From Caldilineaceae bacterium (GTDB lineage: Bacteria > Chloroflexota > Anaerolineae > Caldilineales > Caldilineaceae), in assembly GCA_019637645.1 (NCBI GenBank), contig JAHBVH010000086.1, positions 1-35,581 of the forward strand: a DNA stretch of 35,581 bases, read 5' to 3'. A program made the translations under genes and the position numbers. This document shows, one piece after another, positions 25,872-33,801 of this stretch. Under the pieces are notes generated by a model, which searched no databases, was not told the DNA's origin, and was given only the letters and a program-made list of their open reading frames with translations. How positions within the stretch are numbered: the stretch's first letter is position 1; each line of letters begins with the position of its first letter.

Positions 25872-26477
25872 TTGATTTTACTCGTTGCCGTTATCATTGG
25901 TTTGCTAGCCGGTTTGGCACGTGCTCAGTATCGTGGCCGACCCTTTGCAATCCCTGAGTTGCGTCTAACTTGGCTAGCAGCCGTGGCTTTTTTGCCACAA
26001 TGGTTCGCCTTCTTTTTTGCACCAACCCGTAGCCTTTTTTCGGAACAGGCTGCTGCGTTGGTGCTTATTATCTCACAGCTCGGGCTGTTTGGTTTTAGCT
26101 GGGCTAATCGTCAACATCATTCCTTTAAGCTATTATTACTAGGATTAGGGTTAAACCTAAGTGTGATTATTGGTAATGGTGGTTTGATGCCCATTAGCCC
26201 CGAGACGTTACAACAAGTCCTGCCTGCACAAGCGGCTGCACGCTGGGAATTAGGTCAGCGCGTTGGCACTTCGAAAGATCGCTTACTGGCTGAAGCCGAT
26301 ACCCGCTTTGCTTGGTTATCCGATCGCTTTCTACTACCTACTTGGATTCCCTATCGAGTCGCTTATAGCCTAGGGGATGTCTTCATTGCTGCTGGTGCTT
26401 GTCTATTTTTGTGGTCTGCCAGTGGTGTTCCCCCTAAACAGGTTACCCATCTGAATGAAAGTGTAGAATCAGTATGA
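25872..26477 (+). CDS. DUF5317-family multi-pass membrane protein
   Basis: A 201-residue integral membrane protein with hydrophobic segments near 1-17, 33-50, 58-78, 86-102 and 166-182. The conserved loop GNGGLMPISPETL (101-113) after the fourth segment and PYRVAYSLGDVFIAAG near the C-terminus are typical of DUF5317, a family without assigned biochemical function. The only usable start after the preceding in-frame stop is TTG, with a weak ribosome site, so initiation may be inefficient. Its stop overlaps the next start (ATGA). In the context of a peptide gene and a kinase a transport, processing or sensing role is conceivable but not shown; no peptidase motif is evident. Confidence 0.75.
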   Translation: MILLVAVIIGLLAGLARAQYRGRPFAIPELRLTWLAAVAFLPQWFAFFFAPTRSLFSEQAAALVLIISQLGLFGFSWANRQHHSFKLLLLGLGLNLSVIIGNGGLMPISPETLQQVLPAQAAARWELGQRVGTSKDRLLAEADTRFAWLSDRFLLPTWIPYRVAYSLGDVFIAAGACLFLWSASGVPPKQVTHLNESVESV

Positions 26478-26848
26478 ATAGAGCAATGCGACATCCCGAG
26501 TCAATCGGGCACGAAATGACCACATCTTTACCTGGGCTGGGAAATGAGTATGGGGCAATGAAGCAAACTTCGGAGATTGACCGCCTATTGACGGCCGCAG
26601 TTGTTAATCGTCGATTTTGTCGTTTGTTACTGTCCAACCCCATGGCGGCATTAACACATGGTTATCGTGGCGAGGCCTTTCGCCTAAACCCTGACGAAGT
26701 TCATCGCCTGTGTAAAATTCGGGCTACTTCGCTGCGCGATTTTGCTATCCAACTGCTTACCGCTGCGGAAAACGCTGAGACCACAGTCGAAGCTAGCGAC
26801 TCTTATCCTAGCTTGGCATTGATGGCGCTTTCGTCGAAGAGCGTCTAA
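26474..26848 (+). CDS. Os1348-like small protein, coupled to DUF5317
   Basis: A 124-residue soluble protein. Residues about 33-92 (EIDRLLTAAVVNRRFCRLLLSNPMAALTHGY, then RLNPDEVHRLCKIRATSLRDFAIQLL) have the helical pattern of the Os1348 group of the nitrile-hydratase-leader-peptide (NHLP) clan. The N-terminal 30 residues and a hydroxyl-rich tail (SYPSLALMALSSKSV) flank it. Its ATG overlaps the DUF5317 stop, so the two are translationally coupled. NHLP-clan proteins include leader regions of modified peptides, but no maturation enzyme is seen nearby, so a precursor role is only a possibility. Confidence 0.6.
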   Translation: MNRAMRHPESIGHEMTTSLPGLGNEYGAMKQTSEIDRLLTAAVVNRRFCRLLLSNPMAALTHGYRGEAFRLNPDEVHRLCKIRATSLRDFAIQLLTAAENAETTVEASDSYPSLALMALSSKSV

Positions 26849-27000
26849 GGCTGAAATGGCGTTTCCCGACGCTAGTCCTTTCCACCTACCTAGGCGGTGT
26901 ACTGAGTAAACAGGCTTGCTGATTCAAGGAAAATTCTTTCTCCACGCTTCGCTGGCAAAACGGTACTCGATTCTGAAATTGACCGTGCGTAAGACTAGGG

Positions 27001-27041
27001 CCCGACCACACAATAGGCCGTCAACCTTGTCTGTGGTTGGG
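27001..27041 (+). terminator. Hairpin between Os1348-like and kinase genes
   Basis: CCCGACCACA (27001-27010) pairs with TGTGGTTGGG (27032-27041), ten pairs with one G-U in RNA, followed by TTTC. It may end the DUF5317/Os1348 transcript or attenuate the kinase gene, 60 bp downstream. Confidence 0.35.
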
Positions 27042-27100
27042 TTTCGGCGCGCTGCGCAGCCGTTTTCCTTTGGCAAAAGTGACTGTTTATTCTATCTGTC

Positions 27101-27997
27101 GTGAGTAAGACGTTGCAAAATCAACTATCCGCAATTCCAGTGGCTGACCTAACCAATGAGCGAAACAGTTATCCATTTCAATCTGCTTCGCTAACACTTC
27201 TACCGGGCGCTTCTCCTCTGGTCACGGCAAAACCACTGCTTGATCCAGATGCTAAGCCTGGGGAACGGTTGCCCTATAGCAAGCCGCATGACTATGGAGA
27301 CGATTGGCGGGCAAGCGGTATTATCCATGACTTTAATAATCTACTCGCGATTATCCTCAGCCATACCAGCATCGCTTTGACCAAGTTGCCTGCAGATAGC
27401 CCTGCTCGGCCCAACCTAGAGCGTGCGGTGCGGGCCACCAAACGCGCCGCGGATCTCTCTGGTCAACTCTCCCACTCGTTGAGCCGTCAACAAGATGAAG
27501 TGGCTTATGCGGAACCCAATGAAATTGTTGAAGAGTTGATTGAGCTGTTGGAGCCACGACTCACGACTAATATTGAACTAGAGTGGCATCTTGAGCCCGA
27601 ACTCTTTGCGGTAGCCATGCCTCGTCTGCGCCTCCAACAGGTTTTGATGAACTTGTTGCTGAATGCGGTCGAGGCCATTGAAGAGTTGCCAGGCCATATT
27701 GCGCTCACCACCTCTAATCAATATGTACAAACCAATGAGCAAAACCAACTTGATACGCCGACCTTGCCCCCAGGGTACTATGTCATGCTCCAAGTTAGCG
27801 ATACAGGCACTGGGATGACGCAAGATCTACTTAACACCATTTTTGAACCCTACTTTACGACAAAGGCCACAGGAACAGGGATTGGGCTAAGTACAACCCT
27901 CAACATCGTTCATACGTATGGCGGTGCTTTGCAAGTCTTTAGTACGCCGCAAGTCGGCTCAACCTTCCGCCTCTTATTACCCGCCATTACCCGCTAA
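27101..27997 (+). CDS. Sensorless histidine kinase
   Basis: A 298-residue soluble kinase. The phosphoacceptor box is IIHDFNNLLAIIL (H76), followed by a dimerisation helix pair. The HATPase domain shows the N-box QVLMNLLLNAVEAI, G1 DTGTGM, the F-box FEPYFTTK and G2 GTGIGLSTT. There is no membrane segment and no recognised PAS, GAF or receiver domain in the first ~70 residues, which are Pro-rich and appear unstructured. No response regulator is adjacent, so the kinase probably acts on a partner elsewhere or is controlled by protein contacts. The GTG start lacks a clear ribosome site. Its 3' end overlaps the convergent kinase-fold gene by 21 bp. Confidence 0.85.
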   Translation: MSKTLQNQLSAIPVADLTNERNSYPFQSASLTLLPGASPLVTAKPLLDPDAKPGERLPYSKPHDYGDDWRASGIIHDFNNLLAIILSHTSIALTKLPADSPARPNLERAVRATKRAADLSGQLSHSLSRQQDEVAYAEPNEIVEELIELLEPRLTTNIELEWHLEPELFAVAMPRLRLQQVLMNLLLNAVEAIEELPGHIALTTSNQYVQTNEQNQLDTPTLPPGYYVMLQVSDTGTGMTQDLLNTIFEPYFTTKATGTGIGLSTTLNIVHTYGGALQVFSTPQVGSTFRLLLPAITR

Positions 27998-29044
27998 CGC
28001 CTCTTCTGCCTCGATCTGATCGATAAAGCTGTTGATCAAATTTTCCAATCGTAAGGGCATCGCTTGCATTAACCGGACTACCACCGCTTGCTGACGGCGG
28101 CGTGCTGTGCTGGATAGATATTCAAGCGGTGACCGACCCGCAACCCGCGCCAACAAACAAGCTAAGGTATGACGAATCACAAAGGGTTCAAGCGTTTGTT
28201 GCCAAGGGGCTGATAAACCAGGCGGATTCTCGGCCAGCCCTCGCTGATAGGTCTGCCAATAGTATTGCGCCGCGGCCGCAAATTCTGTACGCATAGCCGT
28301 AAGCTGGTGCGCTTTGCTCAGCAGATGAGTCAGCGAAAAGCCCAGATCAAATGCTGGATCGCCCCAATGAATGACTTCAAAGTCCAGTAAGATGAGTTGC
28401 CCTGCATAGACGAGCGTATTTTTAGGGCTGTAATCGCCGTGAACTAAGGTGTAGCTACGCTGGCGAGTCGCTGTCACTAATGCCCGTAAAAATGGTGCAG
28501 CTTGTGACACCTGGGTGGCTGTATACTCATAGTATGGCTCTAGGCGCAGCGATTCAAAAAAGGTGCGGTCGGCAAAGAGCGGTGCCAACTCCGCTTGGCG
28601 CTCTGCCGCGCGGCTGTGAATGGTGGCAAGCAGGGTGGCGAACTGTTCGACTTGGGTGAGCTGTAGTTGACCCGCCAGCAGCAACCCTTTCCAGTTGCTA
28701 TGGGGTTGGGGAACCGCCGTCATCGCCAAGAGATGATAGGTATGATCCTCAAAGATGAGGGTGGGAATCACTCCCGGTGGCGTGAGTTGTGCCAGCCAGT
28801 GAAGCCCCAATGCCTCGCGGTGGACCCGCTCTGGATCACTAAACCAATCGACAGGGACACGTAATTTGGTCAGCGCCTGCTTGAGAACCCACGCTTCGCC
28901 ACTGGCCCTTTCCACAAGGACGGTCCGGTTGGAAACACCGCCCGCCAGGAGGGTGATCTGGGGTGTTTCTGCTGGTGCAATGTGTCCACTGCGGCGCAAA
29001 TAGGTAATCAGCGCCGCTGGTTCTTCAATATCCAGGTCAGCCAT
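27977..29044 (-). CDS. Aminoglycoside-phosphotransferase-fold (APH) kinase
   Basis: A 355-residue small-molecule kinase of the APH/choline kinase superfamily. The catalytic loop is VHGDYSPKN (HGD at 202-204, N209) and the metal-binding segment LLDFEVIHWGDPAFDLG (DFE 221-223). The N-lobe has AGGVSNRTVLV and WVLKQ (ATP-binding lysine). The substrate may be a sugar, amino alcohol or methylthioribose-like compound; the sequence does not decide. Being third in a run with a 2-hydroxyacid dehydrogenase argues for carbon metabolism over antibiotic resistance. GAGGA a few nt upstream supports the ATG. Confidence 0.82.
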   Translation of the reverse strand: MADLDIEEPAALITYLRRSGHIAPAETPQITLLAGGVSNRTVLVERASGEAWVLKQALTKLRVPVDWFSDPERVHREALGLHWLAQLTPPGVIPTLIFEDHTYHLLAMTAVPQPHSNWKGLLLAGQLQLTQVEQFATLLATIHSRAAERQAELAPLFADRTFFESLRLEPYYEYTATQVSQAAPFLRALVTATRQRSYTLVHGDYSPKNTLVYAGQLILLDFEVIHWGDPAFDLGFSLTHLLSKAHQLTAMRTEFAAAAQYYWQTYQRGLAENPPGLSAPWQQTLEPFVIRHTLACLLARVAGRSPLEYLSSTARRRQQAVVVRLMQAMPLRLENLINSFIDQIEAEEALAGNGG

Positions 29045-29074
29045 AGGTTCCTCTAGATCCCGGTTAAATATTGC

Positions 29075-30073
29075 TTACGGGCGTAATAACCGGCAGTTGG
29101 CTTGCGTAAGCACTTGTGGGTTGACAATCTGTTGGGGCTCTTCCCCGCGCAGGGTTTGCGCTACATGGCAAGCTGCCTTATGCGCGAGCTCCTCGGTGGC
29201 GGTCCCTGAATAGAAAGCCGCGTGAGGGGTGACAAATACATCGCTGCGCCGCAAGAGCGGGTGGGTTGGCACGGGCGGCTCCTGCGTGAGCACATCCAGG
29301 GCCGCACCAGCTAACCAACCCTGTTCCAATGCGTTGAACAGCGCGGCTTCGTCAATAATGGCGCCACGCGCTGTGTTGATCAAATAGGCGGTCGGCTTCA
29401 TGGCGCGCAAGGCTTGTTCATTGAACAGATGGCGTGTGGCCTCCGTAAGCGGAGCATGGATCGAAATATAATCAGATTCGCGTAGCAACAGGTCAAAATC
29501 TTGGGTTGCTCGATCGGGTGTACTCAAGGCATCCGCCGCGATTCGTGGCGTATAGGCTATGACACGCAGGCCAAAGCCATGGGCTTTGGGCAACAGGGCT
29601 CGCGCACTATTGCCAAAGCCAACCAAGCCCAACGTCTGGCCGCGTAGGCGCGGCAACACGCCTTGGCCCTTGTTGTCCCAGCGGCCTGCTTGGGTCGTTT
29701 GTGCAAAGCCGACAATGCCCCGGGCACAAGCCAACAAGAGGGCCATGGCATGATCCGAGACTTCTTCCACACAAAAATCTGGCACATTGGTGACAACAAT
29801 GCCCTGCTCGGTTGCCCGCGCCACGGCAATGTTGTCGAGCCCTACGCCATAGCGGCTAATATGACGACAGCGGATGGCGGCATCGACCACCGCAGGCGTT
29901 ACTTGTTTCCAGCAGGTGAGAATCGCGTCTGCCTGGGGTGCTAAACGGACTAGCTCTGCTTCGTCGCCGCTTTGGGCGACAAGAAGAGTTGCACCGACCT
30001 GGTCGAAAATGGCTTGTTCAATCGCCAAGGTGGGCCAAGCATAGTCGGTAACAAGCACAGTAAAGCGGCTCAT
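29075..30073 (-). CDS. D-isomer-specific 2-hydroxyacid dehydrogenase, CtBP-like
   Basis: A 332-residue NAD-dependent dehydrogenase. The nucleotide-binding loop is LVGFGNSA (152-157 GFGNSA; the third glycine of GxGxxG is Ala). The catalytic triad is Arg236 (NTARGAIID), Glu265 (QEPP) and His284 (TPHAAF). SRYGVGLDNI (73-82) is the usual substrate-domain loop. Overall pattern is nearest the CtBP-like/phosphoglycerate-dehydrogenase-related group; the hydroxyacid is unknown. The APH-fold gene follows 30 nt later and the TfoX-like gene precedes by 45 nt, all on one strand, so an operon is likely. Confidence 0.85.
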   Translation of the reverse strand: MSRFTVLVTDYAWPTLAIEQAIFDQVGATLLVAQSGDEAELVRLAPQADAILTCWKQVTPAVVDAAIRCRHISRYGVGLDNIAVARATEQGIVVTNVPDFCVEEVSDHAMALLLACARGIVGFAQTTQAGRWDNKGQGVLPRLRGQTLGLVGFGNSARALLPKAHGFGLRVIAYTPRIAADALSTPDRATQDFDLLLRESDYISIHAPLTEATRHLFNEQALRAMKPTAYLINTARGAIIDEAALFNALEQGWLAGAALDVLTQEPPVPTHPLLRRSDVFVTPHAAFYSGTATEELAHKAACHVAQTLRGEEPQQIVNPQVLTQANCRLLRP

Positions 30074-30118
30074 GGATCAGCTCTCTTCGTTGGATGGTGA
30101 AGGGTAAAGACCGGTTTG

Positions 30119-30490
30119 TCAAACCAGCCAAGCTCGGACTGGCTTGCTTTTGCGCTTTGCTTTAGGCGCACGCTGGGCCGCTTGATAGGCCAACTCGATC
30201 CATTCGCACAGGCTCTCGCTGCTGTCGAGCGCTTCTGCTGGCGCCCGCTGATAGGAGAGGCGAATTGGTTTCCCTTGCCGCCAATAGGTAAATGGTTCTA
30301 GCCCCCGTTCATCAAACTGGGCCTGGGTTTGGGCATCGACTTTCAAGTACAAGGTGTCGTCCGCCACTAGGCCAACCATGAGCCCTGCCCGAAAGAGCCC
30401 ATAGCCGCCAAACATCCGCTTTGCATGAATGTCATCGAGGCGGGTGAGTAATTCCAATAGATAATTGACGAAATCACGTTCGGTAGCCAT
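30119..30490 (-). CDS. TfoX N-terminal domain protein
   Basis: A 123-residue protein with the TfoX-N signature: RDFVNYLLELL, AKRMFGGYGLFRAGLMVGLVADDTLYLKVD and FTYWRQGKPIRLSYQRAPAE. The C-terminal TfoX helical domain is absent and a basic tail (KAKRKSKP) ends the protein. TfoX controls competence in gamma-proteobacteria, but stand-alone TfoX-N proteins are widespread and uncharacterised, so no competence role is claimed. ATG 30490 is preferred because the conserved region begins at once; an in-frame upstream ATG at 30523 is possible. A GGTTTG-T-CAAACC palindrome (30113-30125) overlaps its stop codon. Confidence 0.85.
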   Translation of the reverse strand: MATERDFVNYLLELLTRLDDIHAKRMFGGYGLFRAGLMVGLVADDTLYLKVDAQTQAQFDERGLEPFTYWRQGKPIRLSYQRAPAEALDSSESLCEWIELAYQAAQRAPKAKRKSKPVRAWLV

Positions 30491-30713
30491 TGGCAGCTCT
30501 TGCTCCCTTGGCACGCAATTGTTCATCGCGCACCGGTTTTCAATAGTAGTATCTCGGGGGGCGGTCATTCTCGCGTTATTATAGCACAGGTAAGGGGCGA
30601 TGAAGGGGGATCGGCCAGTCATTTTGACATCTGCTACCGAATGCGTCACAATATAGAAGAAATCCAACCTATTTTGCCATTACTACTACATACCTATAGA
30701 AAGATACCAAGTC

Positions 30714-31682
30714 ATGAAACCAAAAGTGGTCATGCAGCTCGAGCTGCGCCTTGGCGCGGCGGATCGGCTGCGCGAAGTTGCCGATGTTGTGATTGATCCA
30801 ACCTTAGCGCAAGCGGCTGGGGCTGATATTATCATTGCCGGCAGCGCCCAATGTGACGGTGCTTTGATGGATAAAGTAGGCCCTACCCTCAAGGCGATTG
30901 CCAAACCGGGCATTGGGGTTGATAATATTGATATTGAGGCCGCTACTGAACGCAATATTTTGGTAATCCACACGCCCGATGCCCCTACTGAATCCACGGC
31001 AGAACATGCTGTGGCGCTGCTGATGGCCGTGGCTAAGCGGGTGGTGGTGGGGGATATGTCGCTGCGTGGCGACAGCACGATTCCGCGCAGTGACATGATG
31101 GGCACCGAGTTGCTCGATCGTACGTTGGGGGTGGTGGGCTATGGCCGCATTGGACGGCGGGTAGCCGAGATCTGTGCTTTGGGTTTGCGCATGAATGTGA
31201 TTGTCTATGATCCCTATATCAACTTGGATCAACCCACGCCCGCGCGGGTGCGGCTGACCGATAATCTCGATGAACTGCTCAGTCAATCCACCTTTGTGAC
31301 CATTCATGTGCCGTTGTTGGCTAATACGCGGCATTTTATTGGGGAGCGGGAAATGCGGCTAATGCCGCGCGGTTCCTATCTGATCAATGCCAGCCGTGGC
31401 CCTGTCATTGATGAAGCCGCGTTGATTCGCCTGTTGGAAGAGGGCCATTTTGCCGCGGCTGGTTTGGATGTCTTCGACCCCGAACCGCCTATGGCCGATA
31501 ACCCGCTTTTGAAAATGAAGAATGTGGTACTGACGCCTCACATTGCTTCGAGCACGGATCGGGGCATCTATGCCATGATGCATGGCGTTGCGGATCAGGT
31601 GATCCAGATTCTACAAGGAGAGCAACCACCCTATCTTGTGAATCGCCAGGTGTGGCCTGGCCGCGTTACCCCCAAGGCGTGA
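30714..31682 (+). CDS. D-3-phosphoglycerate dehydrogenase-related 2-hydroxyacid dehydrogenase
   Basis: A 322-residue NAD-dependent dehydrogenase. The Rossmann loop is GVVGYGRIGRR (GYGRIG 142-147) and the catalytic residues are Arg228 (NASRGPVID), Glu257 (DPEPP) and His276 (TPHIASS). IAKPGIGVDNID (62-73) is the substrate-domain loop. No ACT regulatory domain, so it is not a full-length regulated SerA; phosphoglycerate or another 2-hydroxyacid is possible. It is divergent from the TfoX/dehydrogenase/kinase run and only distantly similar to the dehydrogenase there. The ribosome site is weak. A strong bidirectional hairpin follows. Confidence 0.85.
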   Translation: MKPKVVMQLELRLGAADRLREVADVVIDPTLAQAAGADIIIAGSAQCDGALMDKVGPTLKAIAKPGIGVDNIDIEAATERNILVIHTPDAPTESTAEHAVALLMAVAKRVVVGDMSLRGDSTIPRSDMMGTELLDRTLGVVGYGRIGRRVAEICALGLRMNVIVYDPYINLDQPTPARVRLTDNLDELLSQSTFVTIHVPLLANTRHFIGEREMRLMPRGSYLINASRGPVIDEAALIRLLEEGHFAAAGLDVFDPEPPMADNPLLKMKNVVLTPHIASSTDRGIYAMMHGVADQVIQILQGEQPPYLVNRQVWPGRVTPKA

Positions 31683-31686
31683 AAAA

Positions 31687-31724
31687 ACGGATTACCCCTT
31701 ATCAATTGACAAGGGGTAATCCGT
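31687..31724. terminator. Bidirectional intrinsic terminator between convergent genes
   Basis: Arms ACGGATTACCCCTT (31687-31700) and AAGGGGTAATCCGT (31711-31724) pair perfectly. TGCTTTT follows on the plus strand, and A residues (31682-31687) give a U-tract for the minus-strand transcript. It sits between the stop codons of the dehydrogenase (31682) and the EF-G-like gene (31735). Confidence 0.88.
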
Positions 31725-31734
31725 TGCTTTTCCA

Positions 31735-33801
31735 TCAATGGTGTTCGTGCTCTTCGTGTTTGAACTGGGCAATGACATTCTGGGCGAGCGTGGCTGGCAC
31801 AGCGTCATAGTGATCAAATTCAATCGAATAGAAGCCCCGACCTTGGGTCATGGAACGCAATTCAGTGCTATAACGCAGGATTTCGGCGAGTGGGACAATG
31901 GCATGGATCACCGTGCGATTTCCTTTTTGTTCCATCCCTTGCACACGTCCCCGCCGCGTGTTAAAGTCCCCCATGACATCGCCCATATATTCTTCGGGCA
32001 CGGTGACATCGACACGGTAAATCGGCTCTAGTAAAACCGGATTGGCCTGTTGAACGGCTAGTTTAAAGACCTCGCGCCCGGCCGTTTGGAAGGCGATATC
32101 TTTGGAATCGACTGGATGTTCCTTCCCATCATAGACAACGGCCTTGATGCCCGTGACGGGGAAGCCCGCGATCACGCCTTGCGCCATGACTTGGCGGATG
32201 CCTTTTTCGATGGAAGGGAGATAGACGCCACTAATCGTGCCGCCAAAGACTTCGCTGGCATATTCAAAGTCGCTGCCACCATTGAGGGGTTCAACCCGCA
32301 TGTGGACTTCGGCAAATTGGCCGGCCCCGCCAGTCTGCTTCTTGTGGCGATATTGCGCCGACGCAGCACGGCTAATCGTCTCTTGATAGGGAACTTTGGG
32401 ATCGTGGGTTTCTACCTTGACCCCAAATTTGGTTTCTAACCGTCGGATCGCGACATCCACGTGGGTATCACCCATGCCTTGCAAGAGCGTCTGCTTGGTC
32501 GCAACCACGTTTTCGATCTTTAAGGTGGGATCTTCTTCAATCAGCGCATGGAGTGAGGGGCCAAGTTTGGCGCTGTCGCCTTGGGTTGCTGGCGCAATGG
32601 CGACTGAGTAGAGCGGCTGTGGGTAGACGGGGGGCGGCACCTGGATGGTAACATCGGCGGCCAAGGTATCTCCCGTAACAACATGCTCTAACTTGGTAAT
32701 AATGCCAAGATCGCCCGCCACGAGTTCACTAATCCCATGAAGTTCTTTACCACAGGCGCTCTGTAAGTTGGCAATGCGGAAGCTCTGTCCTGTGCGCGTG
32801 TCCACTAGTTGGCTATCTTTGGTCACGGTACCCGAGAAGACCCGTACATAGTTCATGCGTCCCACAAAGCGGTCGATGATGGTTTTGAAGACGACAGCCA
32901 CCGGTGTATCATCGGCATTGCTATCCAATTCAAGGGCTTCATCACCTTTGGTGGCTGACATGGGGTGGGCGCTGGGAGCAGGGACATAGCGTCCAAGCGC
33001 ATGGAGGAGCCGATCAAGACCAATGACTTTGGTGGCTGCTCCACAATAGATCGGGGCAATCTTCCCTTCTAAGACACCTTTGCGGAGCCCGCTGCGTACT
33101 TCCTCGGCGGTAAGCTCTTCACCATCTAAATATTTCATGATCAGCTCATCATCGGCTTCGGCAGCGGCTTCGATCATTGCCAAACGGACCGCTTCGACCT
33201 CATCCAGCATATTGGCTGGAATGGGGACTTCGGTTTCCTCTTTGCCCATATAGGCTTTCATGGTGATAAAGCTGACGACTCCTTCAAAATTTTCGGCGGA
33301 GCCAATGGGGAGTTGCATGGGGATAAAGCGGATATCGGGGAAGGTTGCCCGCAAATTTTCAACCGTGCGTTGGAAATTGGCATTCTCCCGATCCATTTTA
33401 TTAATAAAGAGGATGCGTGGTTTGTTGCGCTCTCTAAGATAATCCCACGCCAATTCGGTGCCTACTTCGACCCCTGCAACCGCATCTACAACTAACAAGG
33501 CGGCTTCGGCCACATGGAGCGCGCTGAGCACTTCACCAACAAAATCCTGGTAACCGGGAACATCAATCAAATTAACTTTTAAGTTATCTACCTCAATAGG
33601 GATGATCGATTGATTGATTGAAATGCCGCGGCGTTGTTCTTCTGGGTCCCAGTCGGAAATGGTGCTACCATCTTCGACACGACCCATGCGCGAAGTGATT
33701 CCCATCTTAAATAGCAAAGCTTCCGTTAAAGAAGTCTTGCCGGAACCACCATGCCCGAGAATAGCTACGTTGCGTATTTGATCGGTGCGAAACTTCGCCA
33801 T
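31735..33801 (-). CDS. EF-G-2-type translational GTPase
   Basis: A 688-residue elongation factor G-like protein. G1 is GHGGSGKT (16-23), the switch I region RRGISI (58-63), G3 DVPGY (80-84) and G4 NKMD (134-137). Domains II-V follow, with KKQTGGAGQFAEV in domain IV and GDVMGDFNTRRGRVQGMEQ in domain V. The catalytic histidine of canonical EF-G (DTPGH) is Tyr here and the P-loop is GHGGSGKT, as in the EF-G-2 group typified by Thermus EF-G-2. It is therefore probably an auxiliary factor and not the main translocase; its role in the cell is uncertain. It ends in a His/Glu-rich tail (HEEHEHH). AAGGAGG lies about 5 nt before the ATG. No rpsL, rpsG or tuf genes are adjacent, unlike canonical fusA. 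Confidence 0.9.
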   Translation of the reverse strand: MAKFRTDQIRNVAILGHGGSGKTSLTEALLFKMGITSRMGRVEDGSTISDWDPEEQRRGISINQSIIPIEVDNLKVNLIDVPGYQDFVGEVLSALHVAEAALLVVDAVAGVEVGTELAWDYLRERNKPRILFINKMDRENANFQRTVENLRATFPDIRFIPMQLPIGSAENFEGVVSFITMKAYMGKEETEVPIPANMLDEVEAVRLAMIEAAAEADDELIMKYLDGEELTAEEVRSGLRKGVLEGKIAPIYCGAATKVIGLDRLLHALGRYVPAPSAHPMSATKGDEALELDSNADDTPVAVVFKTIIDRFVGRMNYVRVFSGTVTKDSQLVDTRTGQSFRIANLQSACGKELHGISELVAGDLGIITKLEHVVTGDTLAADVTIQVPPPVYPQPLYSVAIAPATQGDSAKLGPSLHALIEEDPTLKIENVVATKQTLLQGMGDTHVDVAIRRLETKFGVKVETHDPKVPYQETISRAASAQYRHKKQTGGAGQFAEVHMRVEPLNGGSDFEYASEVFGGTISGVYLPSIEKGIRQVMAQGVIAGFPVTGIKAVVYDGKEHPVDSKDIAFQTAGREVFKLAVQQANPVLLEPIYRVDVTVPEEYMGDVMGDFNTRRGRVQGMEQKGNRTVIHAIVPLAEILRYSTELRSMTQGRGFYSIEFDHYDAVPATLAQNVIAQFKHEEHEHH

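Noticed and set aside
26916..27104. 62-codon frame overlapping the kinase start
   Set aside because: TTG start without ribosome site, spans a predicted hairpin, and has no motif; read as intergenic sequence.
25584..27997. A classical agr quorum-sensing operon
   Set aside because: The peptide has no Cys or thiolactone motif, the membrane protein shows no AgrB His/Cys pair, and the kinase is soluble.
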